NCBI RefSeq assembly: GCF_049651025.1
Contig: NZ_JBASBH010000037.1
Span: 8,040 to 72,039 of the forward strand
DNA from: Parvibaculum sp049651025
Lineage (GTDB): Bacteria > Pseudomonadota > Alphaproteobacteria > Parvibaculales > Parvibaculaceae
Direction of reading: 5' to 3'
Length of the DNA stretch: 64,000 nt
Positions 35,401 to 43,733 of the stretch are shown here, in pieces (positions within the stretch are counted from its first letter, which is position 1; each line of letters starts with the position of its first letter). The position numbers were made by a program, and so were the translations under genes. The notes under the pieces were generated by a model. The model was not told where the DNA came from. It did not search any database and saw nothing but the letters and a program-made list of their open reading frames with translations.

Positions 35401-35732
35401 GATGAAACATCCCGTATCGCGTGAAACTCCACGTAAAAGCGCACCGCGCCCAGTGGAGCGACTTCGTGAAGTTCCTGAGGCTGAATAACGACCTTTGGCG
35501 AGGCGGCGTCCACGCGCCGTTCGCTGAAGGGCTCGATTATTCTGTAGAGAAGTTCGCCGCTGATAATATGGATCACACCCCAGACGCCTGCCTTGGTGCT
35601 GTGGCTGCGCTTCAACCCGGCAGGCAGGCTCTGTTCGTCAAAGACGGGCGTGCGCTTATACGCGGTCAATCCGGCGGGCAGACCCTCGATCAGGTCAGGG
35701 CGTGAAATCCCCGCGACTTGAGAAGCGTTCAT
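35397..35732 (-). CDS. DUF1971 cupin-like protein
   Basis: 111 residues resembling the DUF1971 family (small cupin-like proteins sometimes annotated near tellurite-resistance TehB): LPAGLTAYKRTPVFDEQSLPAGL, HSTKAGVWGVIHIISGELLYRI, and a Pro-Gln-Glu-Leu-His segment near the end that could bind metal. ATG 35732 is chosen because GGAG is nine bases upstream; an in-frame ATG at 35747 adds five residues without a ribosome site. Function not known. Confidence 0.78.
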   Translation of the reverse strand: MNASQVAGISRPDLIEGLPAGLTAYKRTPVFDEQSLPAGLKRSHSTKAGVWGVIHIISGELLYRIIEPFSERRVDAASPKVVIQPQELHEVAPLGAVRFYVEFHAIRDVSS

Positions 35733-35849
35733 TTTGCGCCACTCCATAAACAGGCATTCATTATGCCCATTTAAGGACCGGCTGCCGGGAATATCAACAA
35801 GTTCCGTCCGGACGTGACAATGCGTGCTTATCGGCGGCCGCGGCCTCGC

Positions 35850-37283
35850 TCACGGTTGCGGGATTTCGCCGGAGGCCAACGCCGCGTCATGCTCAAGCCA
35901 GCCGCCGCCAAGCGCGCGATAGAGATCGACGAGACTTGTCAGTCGCAACAGACGCGCCTGGATCAAAAGCTGTTCGGCGCTGAAAAGCGAACGCTGCGCG
36001 TCGAGCAATGCCAGGTAATTGTCGATACCCTTGCGATAGCGATAATCGGAAAGCTCGAAGCTGCGCCGCGACGCATCGACCGCGGCTTCCTGCGCCTTGA
36101 TCTGGCCGTCAAGCGTGGCGCGGGCCGCAAGTCCGTCGGCCACTTCGCGGAAAGCGCTCTGGATCGTCTTCTCATATTCGGCGACCGCGATATTCTTGCG
36201 CACCTCTGCAACATCGAGGCTCGCCGCATTCCGGCCCATGTCGAAAATCGGCAGCGAGATTTGCGGCATGAAGGACCAGGTGGAGGAACCGGCGCCGAAA
36301 AGGCCGGAAAGCTCCGTGCTGGCTGTGCCGAATGCGCCGGTGAGCGAAATGCGTGGAAAGAAAGCTGCTCGCGCCGCGCCGATATTTGCGTTCTCCGCCT
36401 GAAGCTTTTGTTCGGCGGCAAGAATGTCGGGGCGGCGTTCAATCAATTGCGAGGGCAGGCCGGCAGAAATATCTGCCAGCAGCGACTGGGCGTGCAGCGG
36501 TTGCGCCTTCGGGAGATCGGCGGACAGTGGCTGCCCGACGAGCAACTCCAGGGCATTTCGCGCCTGTTTGCGCTGGCGCTCAAAACCGGCGAGATCGGCG
36601 CGCGCCGATTGCACGAGCGTTTCCGATTGGCGCAAGTCGAGTTCCGACGAGATGCCGGATGCATAACGCCGCTTGATGAGGTCGTAGGATGTCTCGCGGG
36701 TCGCAAGCGTCCGGCGCACGAGTTCCAGTTGTTCGTCGGCGGCTCTCTCCACCAGATAGGCATTGGCAAGCTCACCGATCAGGCTGATCTGTGCGCTTCG
36801 TCTCGCTTCCACTGTTGAGAGATATTGCGACAGCGCCGAATCCTTCAGGCTGCGGACGCGACCGAACAGATCGAGCTCGAAAGCCGTCGCGCCAAGGCCG
36901 ACGCTATATTGGTCCGCCATGCCTGATTGGCCCGTGCCGGAAAGATCCGACGGCAGGCGCTGGCGCGTGGCATTCGCGGTTCCTTCCAGAGTGGGCAGAA
37001 GGTCCGCTCTCTGAATCCGGTACTGAGCGCGCGCCTGCTCGATGTTGAGTACGGAAATCCGCAAGTCGCGATTATTGGCGAGCGCGAGTTCGATCAGCTT
37101 CTGCAGCCGCGCATCGCCGAAAAAGCTTTTCCAGCCGATATCGGCGGCAGATTGCGTTTGCGCATCCGGTGTCTTGTCGGGCCAGCTTGCCGCAACCGGA
37201 GAGGCTGGACGTTCATAGTCGGGCGCCATTGTGCAGCCCGCGAGCAAAACGGCGGAAATGACGATCGGGAATAAGCGGTTCAT
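35850..37283 (-). CDS. Outer membrane efflux lipoprotein (OprM/NodT family)
   Basis: 477 residues. A signal peptide with lipobox LLAGC (Cys17) leads into two outer membrane efflux protein domains of TolC-like helices and strands, including RADLLPTLEGTANATRQ and FDMGRNAASLDVAEVRK, and ending with an LYRALGGGW motif typical of NodT/OprM proteins. It forms the outer membrane channel of the RND pump. One base separates its ATG from the stop of the acrB-like gene, so it is the third gene of that operon. Confidence 0.93.
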   Translation of the reverse strand: MNRLFPIVISAVLLAGCTMAPDYERPASPVAASWPDKTPDAQTQSAADIGWKSFFGDARLQKLIELALANNRDLRISVLNIEQARAQYRIQRADLLPTLEGTANATRQRLPSDLSGTGQSGMADQYSVGLGATAFELDLFGRVRSLKDSALSQYLSTVEARRSAQISLIGELANAYLVERAADEQLELVRRTLATRETSYDLIKRRYASGISSELDLRQSETLVQSARADLAGFERQRKQARNALELLVGQPLSADLPKAQPLHAQSLLADISAGLPSQLIERRPDILAAEQKLQAENANIGAARAAFFPRISLTGAFGTASTELSGLFGAGSSTWSFMPQISLPIFDMGRNAASLDVAEVRKNIAVAEYEKTIQSAFREVADGLAARATLDGQIKAQEAAVDASRRSFELSDYRYRKGIDNYLALLDAQRSLFSAEQLLIQARLLRLTSLVDLYRALGGGWLEHDAALASGEIPQP

Positions 37284-37284
37284 G

Positions 37285-40200
37285 TCACTGCGCCCCTTTG
37301 CGCGAGAATAGGCGCCGGACCACCACGAAGAAGAGTGGAACGAGAAAGACCGCCAGCACTGTCGCAGTGATCATGCCGCCCATCACGCCGGTGCCGATGG
37401 CGCGCTGGCTTGCAGAGCTTGCGCCGCTTGCAATCGCCAGCGGCAGGACGCCGAGGATAAAGGCAAGAGATGTCATGATGATCGGACGGAAGCGCAAGCG
37501 CGCCGCCTCGAGCGCCGCCTCGACAAGGCCTTTGCCCTGAGCCTGCAGGTCCTTGGCAAACTCGATGATCAGAATGGCGTTCTTCGCCGACAGGCCGATG
37601 ATGGTGATGAGCCCGACCTTGAAATAGACGTCGTCGGGCATGTCGCGCAGCGTGACGCCGAGGACGACGCCGATCACGCCAAGCGGGATGACCAGCAACA
37701 CCGCAAGCGGGATCGACCAGCTTTCATAGAGAGCTGCCAAGCAGAGGAAGACCGCGAGGATCGACAGGGCGAGCAGGGCGGGCGCCTGCGCGCCGGAGAG
37801 TTTTTCCTGCAGCGATTGACCTGTCCATTCATAGCCAAAGCCGACGGGAAGCTTCGTCATCAGCTTTTCCATTTCGGCCATGGCCTCGCCCGTGCTGTAT
37901 CCGGACGCCGCATTGCCGCCGATCTTCACGGTCGGATAGCCATTATAGCCGACAAGCTGAATGGGGCCGGACGTCCACGCGGTCGTCGCGAAGGACGAGA
38001 AGGGCACCATCTTGCCGCGCGCATTGCGCACGCGGAGCTTCAGCAGATCGTTCGCCTGCATGCGCTGTGCGGCTTCCGCCTGCACGATCACGCGCTGCAT
38101 GCGGCCGCTATTGGGGAAATCGTTGACATAGGCCGTGCCGATCGAGAGGGACAAGGCGCTGTTGATCGCATCGAAGCTCACGCCCAGCGCATTGGCTTTC
38201 TGCCGGTCGATCTGAAGCTCGAGTTGCGCCGCATCTTCAAGTCCCTCGACGCGCACCTGATGCAGGACGGGGCTTGCATTGGCGAGGCCTACGAGCTGGT
38301 TGCGCGCCTCCATCAGCGCCTTGTGGCCGAGCTGGCCGCGATCCTGAAGCCGGAAGGAAAAGCCCGTCGCATTGCCGAGTTCGGGTATCGGCGGCGGCAC
38401 GATTGCGAAAGCGACGCCGTCACGGATTTTCTGGAAGGCGCCGTTCGCATTTTCGGAGATGGCGTCGGCGGATTCATCTGCGCCGCGTTCCGACCAGTCG
38501 TCGAACGTCACGAAGGAAAGTCCCGCATTCTGGCCTGTGCCGGAAAAGCTGAAGCCGAGAATGCTGGTGACGTTGGCGATGCCCTTCTGCGTTTCGAAAT
38601 GCGCTTCGAGCTGCTTCATGACGTCCAGCGTTCTGCCGGTGGTGGCTTCAGAGGGAAGCTGTACGTCGGTGATCAGATAGCCCTGATCTTCGACGGGCAG
38701 GAAGGACGTGGGAAGCCGCATATAAAGGAAGCCAAGAACGGCGACGAGCGCCACATAGACCAATGCGTAGCGGCCCGTGCGCGCCAGAACATTGGCGACA
38801 GCGCCTTCATAGTTGGTTGCGGTGCGATTGAAAACCCTGTTGAACCAGCCGAAAAATCCCGTCTTCTCGTGATGGTGGCCCGCTTCGACCGGCTTCAGCA
38901 GAGTGGCGCAAAGTGCCGGCGTCAGCGTGAGCGCTAGGAAGGCGGAGAACAGAACGGAGACGACCATGGACAGCGAGAACTGCTGATAGATCACGCCGAC
39001 AGAGCCGCTGAAGAAAGCCATCGGAATGAAGACCGATGTGAGAACGACGGTGATGCCGATGACAGCGCCCGTGATCTGCCCCATGGCTTTCCGCGTGGCA
39101 TCGCGTGGCGATAATCCTTCCTCGCTCATGATGCGTTCGACATTTTCGACAACGACGATCGCGTCGTCGACAATGATGCCGATCACGAGAACCATGCCGA
39201 ACATCGTCAGCACGTTGATCGAGAAACCCATCGCGCCCATGACGGCGAATGTGCCGAGCAGCGAGATGGGCACGACGATGGTCGGGATCAGCGTGTAGCG
39301 GATATTTTGCAGGAAAAGCAGCATCACCAGGAAGACAAGGGCGACGGCTTCGAGCAGTGTGTAAACAACCTGTTTGATGGACAGCGCGACGAAGGTCGAG
39401 GTGTCATAGGGGATGGCATACTGGATGCCTGCCGGGAAATTCGTCTGCAACTCATCCAGCTTTGCGCGAATGGCATTGGCTGTTTGCAGCGCATTGGCCT
39501 TGGGCGCAAGCTGCACGCCGATTGCCGCGCTCGGCTTGCCGTTCAGGCGCGCTGAAAACTGATAGTCCTGGCCGCCGACTTCGATCTTCGCGACATCGTG
39601 CAGCCGCACGGTCGATCCGTTCGGATTTGCCCGCAGAATGATATTGCCGAACTCCTCCGGCGATGTGAGCTGACCTTGCACGATGACGGTCGCGGCGATC
39701 TGCTGGCCCGGCAGGCTCGGTTGCGCGCCGATGGTGCCTGACGCGACCTGCGCATTCTGCGTGGCGATGGCGTTTGAAACGTCTTGCGCCGACAGTTTCA
39801 GCGAAGCGAGCTTGTCGGGGTCGATCCAGATGCGCATGGCGCGCTCGGTCGCAAAAAGCTGCGCTTTGCCGACGCCGGAAACGCGGCGCACTTCGTTGAT
39901 GACATTGCGCGACAGATAATCGCCCAGTGCGATCTGGTCGAAGCTGCCATCGGTGGAAATCAGGCTGACGACGAGCAGGAAGTTCGAGCTTGCCTTCTCG
40001 ACCTGAATGCCTTGCTGGCTGACCGACTGCGGCAGGCGCGGCTCGACGCGTTTGATGCGGTTCTGCACATCGACGGCGGCAAGATCCTCGTTCGTGCCGG
40101 GCTCGAAGGTCGCATTGATCTGGACGATGCCATAGGCGTCGCTCTGCGACTCGTAATACATCAAGCCGTCGGCGCCATTGAGCTCATTCTCGATGACCTT

Positions 40201-40386
40201 CGTGACGCTCTCGTAAAGCGTCTCGGCTGACGCGCCCGGATAGCTCGTCATGATATTGACGGAGGGCGGCGCGATGCTCGGATATTGCGCGACCGGCAAT
40301 TGCGGAATTGCGAGCACACCGGCAATGATGATGAAGAGCGCGACGACCCAGGCAAAGATCGGCCTGTCGATAAAGAAATTAGGCAT
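37285..40386 (-). CDS. acrB: RND multidrug efflux pump, HAE1 family (AcrB/MexB type)
   Basis: 1033-residue inner-membrane proton-driven drug exporter. It starts with the family's PNFFIDRPIFAWVVALFIII, contains the twelve-helix plan with two large periplasmic loops, and helix 4 with the proton-relay aspartates (GIIVDDAIVVVENVERIM). Length agrees with AcrB (1049) and MexB (1046). It sits between the membrane fusion and outer membrane genes; AcrA, AcrB and OMP orders are standard. Drug range cannot be read from the sequence. Confidence 0.95.
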   Translation of the reverse strand: MPNFFIDRPIFAWVVALFIIIAGVLAIPQLPVAQYPSIAPPSVNIMTSYPGASAETLYESVTKVIENELNGADGLMYYESQSDAYGIVQINATFEPGTNEDLAAVDVQNRIKRVEPRLPQSVSQQGIQVEKASSNFLLVVSLISTDGSFDQIALGDYLSRNVINEVRRVSGVGKAQLFATERAMRIWIDPDKLASLKLSAQDVSNAIATQNAQVASGTIGAQPSLPGQQIAATVIVQGQLTSPEEFGNIILRANPNGSTVRLHDVAKIEVGGQDYQFSARLNGKPSAAIGVQLAPKANALQTANAIRAKLDELQTNFPAGIQYAIPYDTSTFVALSIKQVVYTLLEAVALVFLVMLLFLQNIRYTLIPTIVVPISLLGTFAVMGAMGFSINVLTMFGMVLVIGIIVDDAIVVVENVERIMSEEGLSPRDATRKAMGQITGAVIGITVVLTSVFIPMAFFSGSVGVIYQQFSLSMVVSVLFSAFLALTLTPALCATLLKPVEAGHHHEKTGFFGWFNRVFNRTATNYEGAVANVLARTGRYALVYVALVAVLGFLYMRLPTSFLPVEDQGYLITDVQLPSEATTGRTLDVMKQLEAHFETQKGIANVTSILGFSFSGTGQNAGLSFVTFDDWSERGADESADAISENANGAFQKIRDGVAFAIVPPPIPELGNATGFSFRLQDRGQLGHKALMEARNQLVGLANASPVLHQVRVEGLEDAAQLELQIDRQKANALGVSFDAINSALSLSIGTAYVNDFPNSGRMQRVIVQAEAAQRMQANDLLKLRVRNARGKMVPFSSFATTAWTSGPIQLVGYNGYPTVKIGGNAASGYSTGEAMAEMEKLMTKLPVGFGYEWTGQSLQEKLSGAQAPALLALSILAVFLCLAALYESWSIPLAVLLVIPLGVIGVVLGVTLRDMPDDVYFKVGLITIIGLSAKNAILIIEFAKDLQAQGKGLVEAALEAARLRFRPIIMTSLAFILGVLPLAIASGASSASQRAIGTGVMGGMITATVLAVFLVPLFFVVVRRLFSRKGAQ

Positions 40387-40401
40387 GAACCGACGACCCC
40401 T

Positions 40402-41586
40402 TTATTCGCTCTGCGAAGGTTGAGCGGCCGGCGCGTCGCTGGCTTCTTGCTTCCACGGCACGGGAATGACGCTGGCGCCGGGCATGGCGGCCTGCTGAAA
40501 TCCCTCGACGATCACTTTCTCGCCCGTCTGCAAACCATCGGTAATGACCCAGTTGTGACCCTGGGCATGACCGACTTTCACCGGGCGCGTCTCGAGCTGG
40601 TTTTTATCGCCGACGATCAGCACATGGCTTGTGCCGCTCGGCCCGTATTGCACGGCCTGCTGCGGCACAACGAAGGCCTTTTTGTCGATGCCCTGTTCGA
40701 GGCGCACGCGCACATACATGCCGGGAAGAAGTTGCTCGTCGGGATTTGGAAATGCTGCGCGCAGCATGATCTCGCCGGTGCTCTCATCGACGGAGACGTC
40801 GGAAAAGAGAAGCTGACCGGGCTGCCCGTAATCCGAACCGTCATCGAGCTTGAGCGTGACCTTTGCGACGTTCGGCGCAACGCTTTGCAGCCTGTCTTGC
40901 GCGAAAGCTTTTTTAAGCGCCATCAATTGTGCCGACGACTGGGTGAAATCCGCATAGACGATTTGAAGTTGCTGGATCGTTGCAAGCGGCGTCGCTTCGG
41001 TTGCGCTGACAAGCGCGCCCTCGGTCACGAGCGCCCGGCCTATGCGGCCTGAAATGGGCGCGCGGACTGTTGCATATCCCAGATTGAGTTCAGCGCGTTC
41101 GAGGTTTGCCTTTGCGGAGGCAACATCGGCTTGCGCCTGCTTCAGCGACGATGCCGCGTCGTCATATTCCTGCTTGCTGACGGCGTTGACCGCGACAAGG
41201 TCCTTGTAGCGCTGTGCGAAAACGCGCGCCTTGGCGGCATTGGCGTCGGCTTTTGCAAGCGCCGCTTTCGCGCTATCGACGTCGGCCTGAAAGGGCGCGG
41301 GATTGATGCGGTAGAGAACGTCTCCCGCCTTCACATCCGCACCTTCGGTAAACAAACGCTCCAGCACCACGCCGGGAACACGCGCACGTACCTCGGCGAC
41401 ACGTACTGCGCTGATGCGTCCTGGCAATTCATTCACCAGCGTGACGGCTGTCGGCGCGACCGTGACTACGCTCACTTCAGAAGGTGGAAAGTTCTGTTCG
41501 CTTTCGCCTTCGCCGCAGGCCGCAAGTCCAAAAAGGATGAAAGCGCAGGCGGCGCCCGTTTGAAGGACGTTGTAGTGAGGGCGCAT
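40402..41586 (-). CDS. acrA: RND membrane fusion protein (AcrA/MexA type)
   Basis: 394-residue periplasmic adaptor. A lipoprotein signal (LFGLAAC, Cys24) precedes the lipoyl/barrel-sandwich part (VRARVPGVVLERLFTEGADVKAGDVLYRI), a coiled-coil hairpin (about residues 105-165), and the beta-barrel and membrane-proximal domains. It links the AcrB-like pump to the outer membrane channel. First gene of the efflux operon, transcribed away from a TetR gene; an AcrR-type operator stands between them about 200 bases upstream of this ATG. Confidence 0.93.
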   Translation of the reverse strand: MRPHYNVLQTGAACAFILFGLAACGEGESEQNFPPSEVSVVTVAPTAVTLVNELPGRISAVRVAEVRARVPGVVLERLFTEGADVKAGDVLYRINPAPFQADVDSAKAALAKADANAAKARVFAQRYKDLVAVNAVSKQEYDDAASSLKQAQADVASAKANLERAELNLGYATVRAPISGRIGRALVTEGALVSATEATPLATIQQLQIVYADFTQSSAQLMALKKAFAQDRLQSVAPNVAKVTLKLDDGSDYGQPGQLLFSDVSVDESTGEIMLRAAFPNPDEQLLPGMYVRVRLEQGIDKKAFVVPQQAVQYGPSGTSHVLIVGDKNQLETRPVKVGHAQGHNWVITDGLQTGEKVIVEGFQQAAMPGASVIPVPWKQEASDAPAAQPSQSE

Positions 41587-41781
41587 TGAATTCTCTTTCC
41601 GTATACGGCGTCGGGGTCTTGACGTAGCGGCGGCAATGACTGACGCGGCCTGAAAAACAGGCCGGCAATTTAAGGGTGGCTTGATGCGCCGCCGGGCCGC
41701 TAAAGCTGTGAACTCCCGAAGCGCCGATGGGGGGAGTCAGTTCGAAAGCTGACAACCGGCACCTCGGGAGCGAGATATATA

Positions 41782-41805
41782 TACATACGTTCGTGAATGT
41801 ATGCA
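41782..41805. promoter_or_regulatory. AcrR-type operator
   Basis: A 24-bp palindromic site, with arms TACATAC at 41782-41788 and GAATGTATG at 41795-41803. From memory of the E. coli acrAB operator (arms TACATACATT and AATGTATGTA), only about three of 24 positions differ. It lies between the divergent efflux operon and the acrR-like gene, 31 bases from the latter's start codon. It is the obvious target for autoregulation and for repression of the pump. Confidence 0.8.
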
Positions 41806-41835
41806 AGGGGCGATCGGGGAGGTATAGTCGAACTT

Positions 41836-42456
41836 ATGGCAAGACGAACCAAAGCTGAGGCAGAGCGGACGCGGGAGGACATCCTCGACGCGGCGGAGCG
41901 TGTTTTCTTTGCGAAAGGCGTTCCGGCCACTTCGCTTGCGGATATTGCCCAGGCCGCCAATGTGACGCGCGGCGCCGTCTATTGGCATTTCAAGAACAAG
42001 CCGGACGTGCTCGACGCCATGCTCGAACGGGTGCGCTTTCCGCAGGAAGATGTCGTGGCGGGGATTTCCCCTGACAATGCGAAAGACGCGCTGACCACGC
42101 TGGAAGAGGCATGCGTCGGCTGTCTTCGGTTGCTGCACGACGATCCGCAGCGCCAGCGTGTTTTCACGATCTCGATGCTGCGATGCGATGTTGTCATCGA
42201 TATCCCGCAGCATCAGCGCGAGACGAACGCCGTCATGTTCGAAAGGCTGGTCCGCGCTTTCGAAATCGCCGAAGCGGAAGGTACGCTCGCATCACACTGG
42301 AAGCCGCGCGTCGCCGCGCAGGTCGTTTCATCTTTGTGCCTTGGTCTTTTTCGCGACTGGCTGGAAGACACGACGCGCTTCGAGATCGTCGATACAGGCA
42401 TTACGTCTATCCAGTCTCTTTTCAGATCCTTTCACGCGATGCCAAAACCGGACTGA
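41836..42456 (+). CDS. acrR: TetR-family repressor of the efflux pump (AcrR/TtgR type)
   Basis: 206 residues. The first 60 are a TetR helix-turn-helix: TREDILDAAERVFFAKGVPATSLADIAQAANVTRGAVYWHFKNK, almost the same as in AcrR and TtgR, and the rest is the TetR C-terminal ligand-binding domain of the AcrR type (DPQRQRVFTI, IPQHQRET). ATG 41836 is used; an in-frame upstream start at 41797 would run through the operator. Divergent from acrA with the AcrR-type operator between. Ligand-dependent derepression by pump substrates is the family rule. Confidence 0.92.
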   Translation: MARRTKAEAERTREDILDAAERVFFAKGVPATSLADIAQAANVTRGAVYWHFKNKPDVLDAMLERVRFPQEDVVAGISPDNAKDALTTLEEACVGCLRLLHDDPQRQRVFTISMLRCDVVIDIPQHQRETNAVMFERLVRAFEIAEAEGTLASHWKPRVAAQVVSSLCLGLFRDWLEDTTRFEIVDTGITSIQSLFRSFHAMPKPD

Positions 42457-42594
42457 CAATCTTTGCGCGGTGCACTCGCACTGAGCCGAAATTCTTCTTT
42501 GACGAACGATGCCCAAGGCTAAGATCGCCATATTGTGTTTGCGGAATCCTGTCGGTTCCGATCCCCCATCTCCTTCCTTGACGAGAGAGCGCTT

Positions 42595-43701
42595 ATGAAA
42601 ATTACCGCAGCCGTGGCGCGCGAAGGCCAGGCCGATTTCAGCTTCGAGGCTGTCGATATTGATGAGCCGCGCGCCGATGAAATTCTCGTGAAGGTCGTGG
42701 GCGTCGGTCTCTGTCACACGGATATGGTTGCAAAGACCGGCGCGATCGGCGGCCTGCCTGCTGTCCTCGGCCATGAGGGATCGGGCATTGTCGACAAGGT
42801 CGGGGTCTCCGTCACCAAGGTGAAGCCCGGCGACCGTGTGGCGATTTCATTCCGCTCTTGCGGCGAATGCGTGCGTTGCAAGGAAGGCCAGCCTGCCTAT
42901 TGCCTCACCATGCCCATGCTCAACTATATCGGCATGCGCCCCGATGGCACCAAGGCGCTGCGCGGCAGCGGCGGCGAACAATTGGCGAGCAACTTCTTCG
43001 GCCAGTCCTCATTCGCAACCTATTGCCTGACCTATGAGCGCAACGTCGTGAAAGTGCCAGATGACGTGCCGCTGGAACTGGTCGGCCCGCTCGGCTGCGG
43101 CGTGCAGACGGGCGCGGGCGGCATCATGCGCTCACTGGCCTGCAAGCCTGGAAGCTCGCTGCTCATACTTGGCGGCGGTGCGGTAGGTCTGAGCGCGGTG
43201 ATGGGTGCGGTCATTCAGGGCTGCTCCACCATCATCGTTCTGGAGCCGCATGAGGTGCGGCGCAAGCTTGCGATAGAACTCGGCGCAACTCATGTGATCG
43301 ATCCTGCTACGGCACCGGATCTCATCGCCGCGCTGCGTGCGATCCTGCCGCATGGCGTCGACTATGCCTTCGACACGACCGGCATCCCGCCGCTGCAACA
43401 GGCGACGATGGGCTGCCTTGCGCCGCATGGCACATTCGGCATCGTCGGCATCAGCCCGCCCGGAACGCCTGTGCCGGGCGATATGACGACCGTGATGACT
43501 TTCGGCCATACGATCAAAGGCATCATCGAGGGCGACAGCGAGCCGGATGTCTTTATCCCGCAGATGATGGATCTCTATAAGGCCGGGCGTTTCCCCTTCG
43601 ACAGGCTGATCCGCACCTATCCCTTTTCCGAAATCAATCGCGCCATCGCCGAGCAGCATCACGGCGATTGCGTCAAGGTCGTGCTGTTGATGGACGCGTA
43701 A
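42595..43701 (+). CDS. Zinc-dependent alcohol dehydrogenase (aryl/benzyl-alcohol type)
   Basis: 368-residue medium-chain dehydrogenase. Catalytic zinc ligands are seen in VGLCHTDMV (Cys near residue 40) and GHEGSG; the structural zinc lobe is FRSCGECVRCKEGQPAYC near residue 84-101; the NAD-binding motif is ILGGGAVGLSAV near residue 193. It resembles aryl-alcohol dehydrogenases of the XylB type and the S-(hydroxymethyl)glutathione-type relatives; the substrate is open. ATG 42595 is used with GAGAG upstream. An inverted repeat CGGAA/TTCCG (42542-42560) lies just before the gene and may be an operator. It converges on the sulfatase gene. Confidence 0.88.
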   Translation: MKITAAVAREGQADFSFEAVDIDEPRADEILVKVVGVGLCHTDMVAKTGAIGGLPAVLGHEGSGIVDKVGVSVTKVKPGDRVAISFRSCGECVRCKEGQPAYCLTMPMLNYIGMRPDGTKALRGSGGEQLASNFFGQSSFATYCLTYERNVVKVPDDVPLELVGPLGCGVQTGAGGIMRSLACKPGSSLLILGGGAVGLSAVMGAVIQGCSTIIVLEPHEVRRKLAIELGATHVIDPATAPDLIAALRAILPHGVDYAFDTTGIPPLQQATMGCLAPHGTFGIVGISPPGTPVPGDMTTVMTFGHTIKGIIEGDSEPDVFIPQMMDLYKAGRFPFDRLIRTYPFSEINRAIAEQHHGDCVKVVLLMDA

Positions 43702-43733
43702 GGCGACCGGAAATCAGAGGAAACCTGTCGGCC

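Noticed and set aside
41647..41663. GGCCTG-AAAAA-CAGGCC hairpin as terminator
   Set aside because: It is in the leader of the divergent efflux operon, not after a gene, and has no T-run; it may be a leader structure only.
43702..43733. Inverted repeat between the alcohol dehydrogenase and sulfatase genes as terminator
   Set aside because: Arms AGGCGACCGG and CCTGTCGGCCT pair only with a bulge and mismatch, with no T-run.
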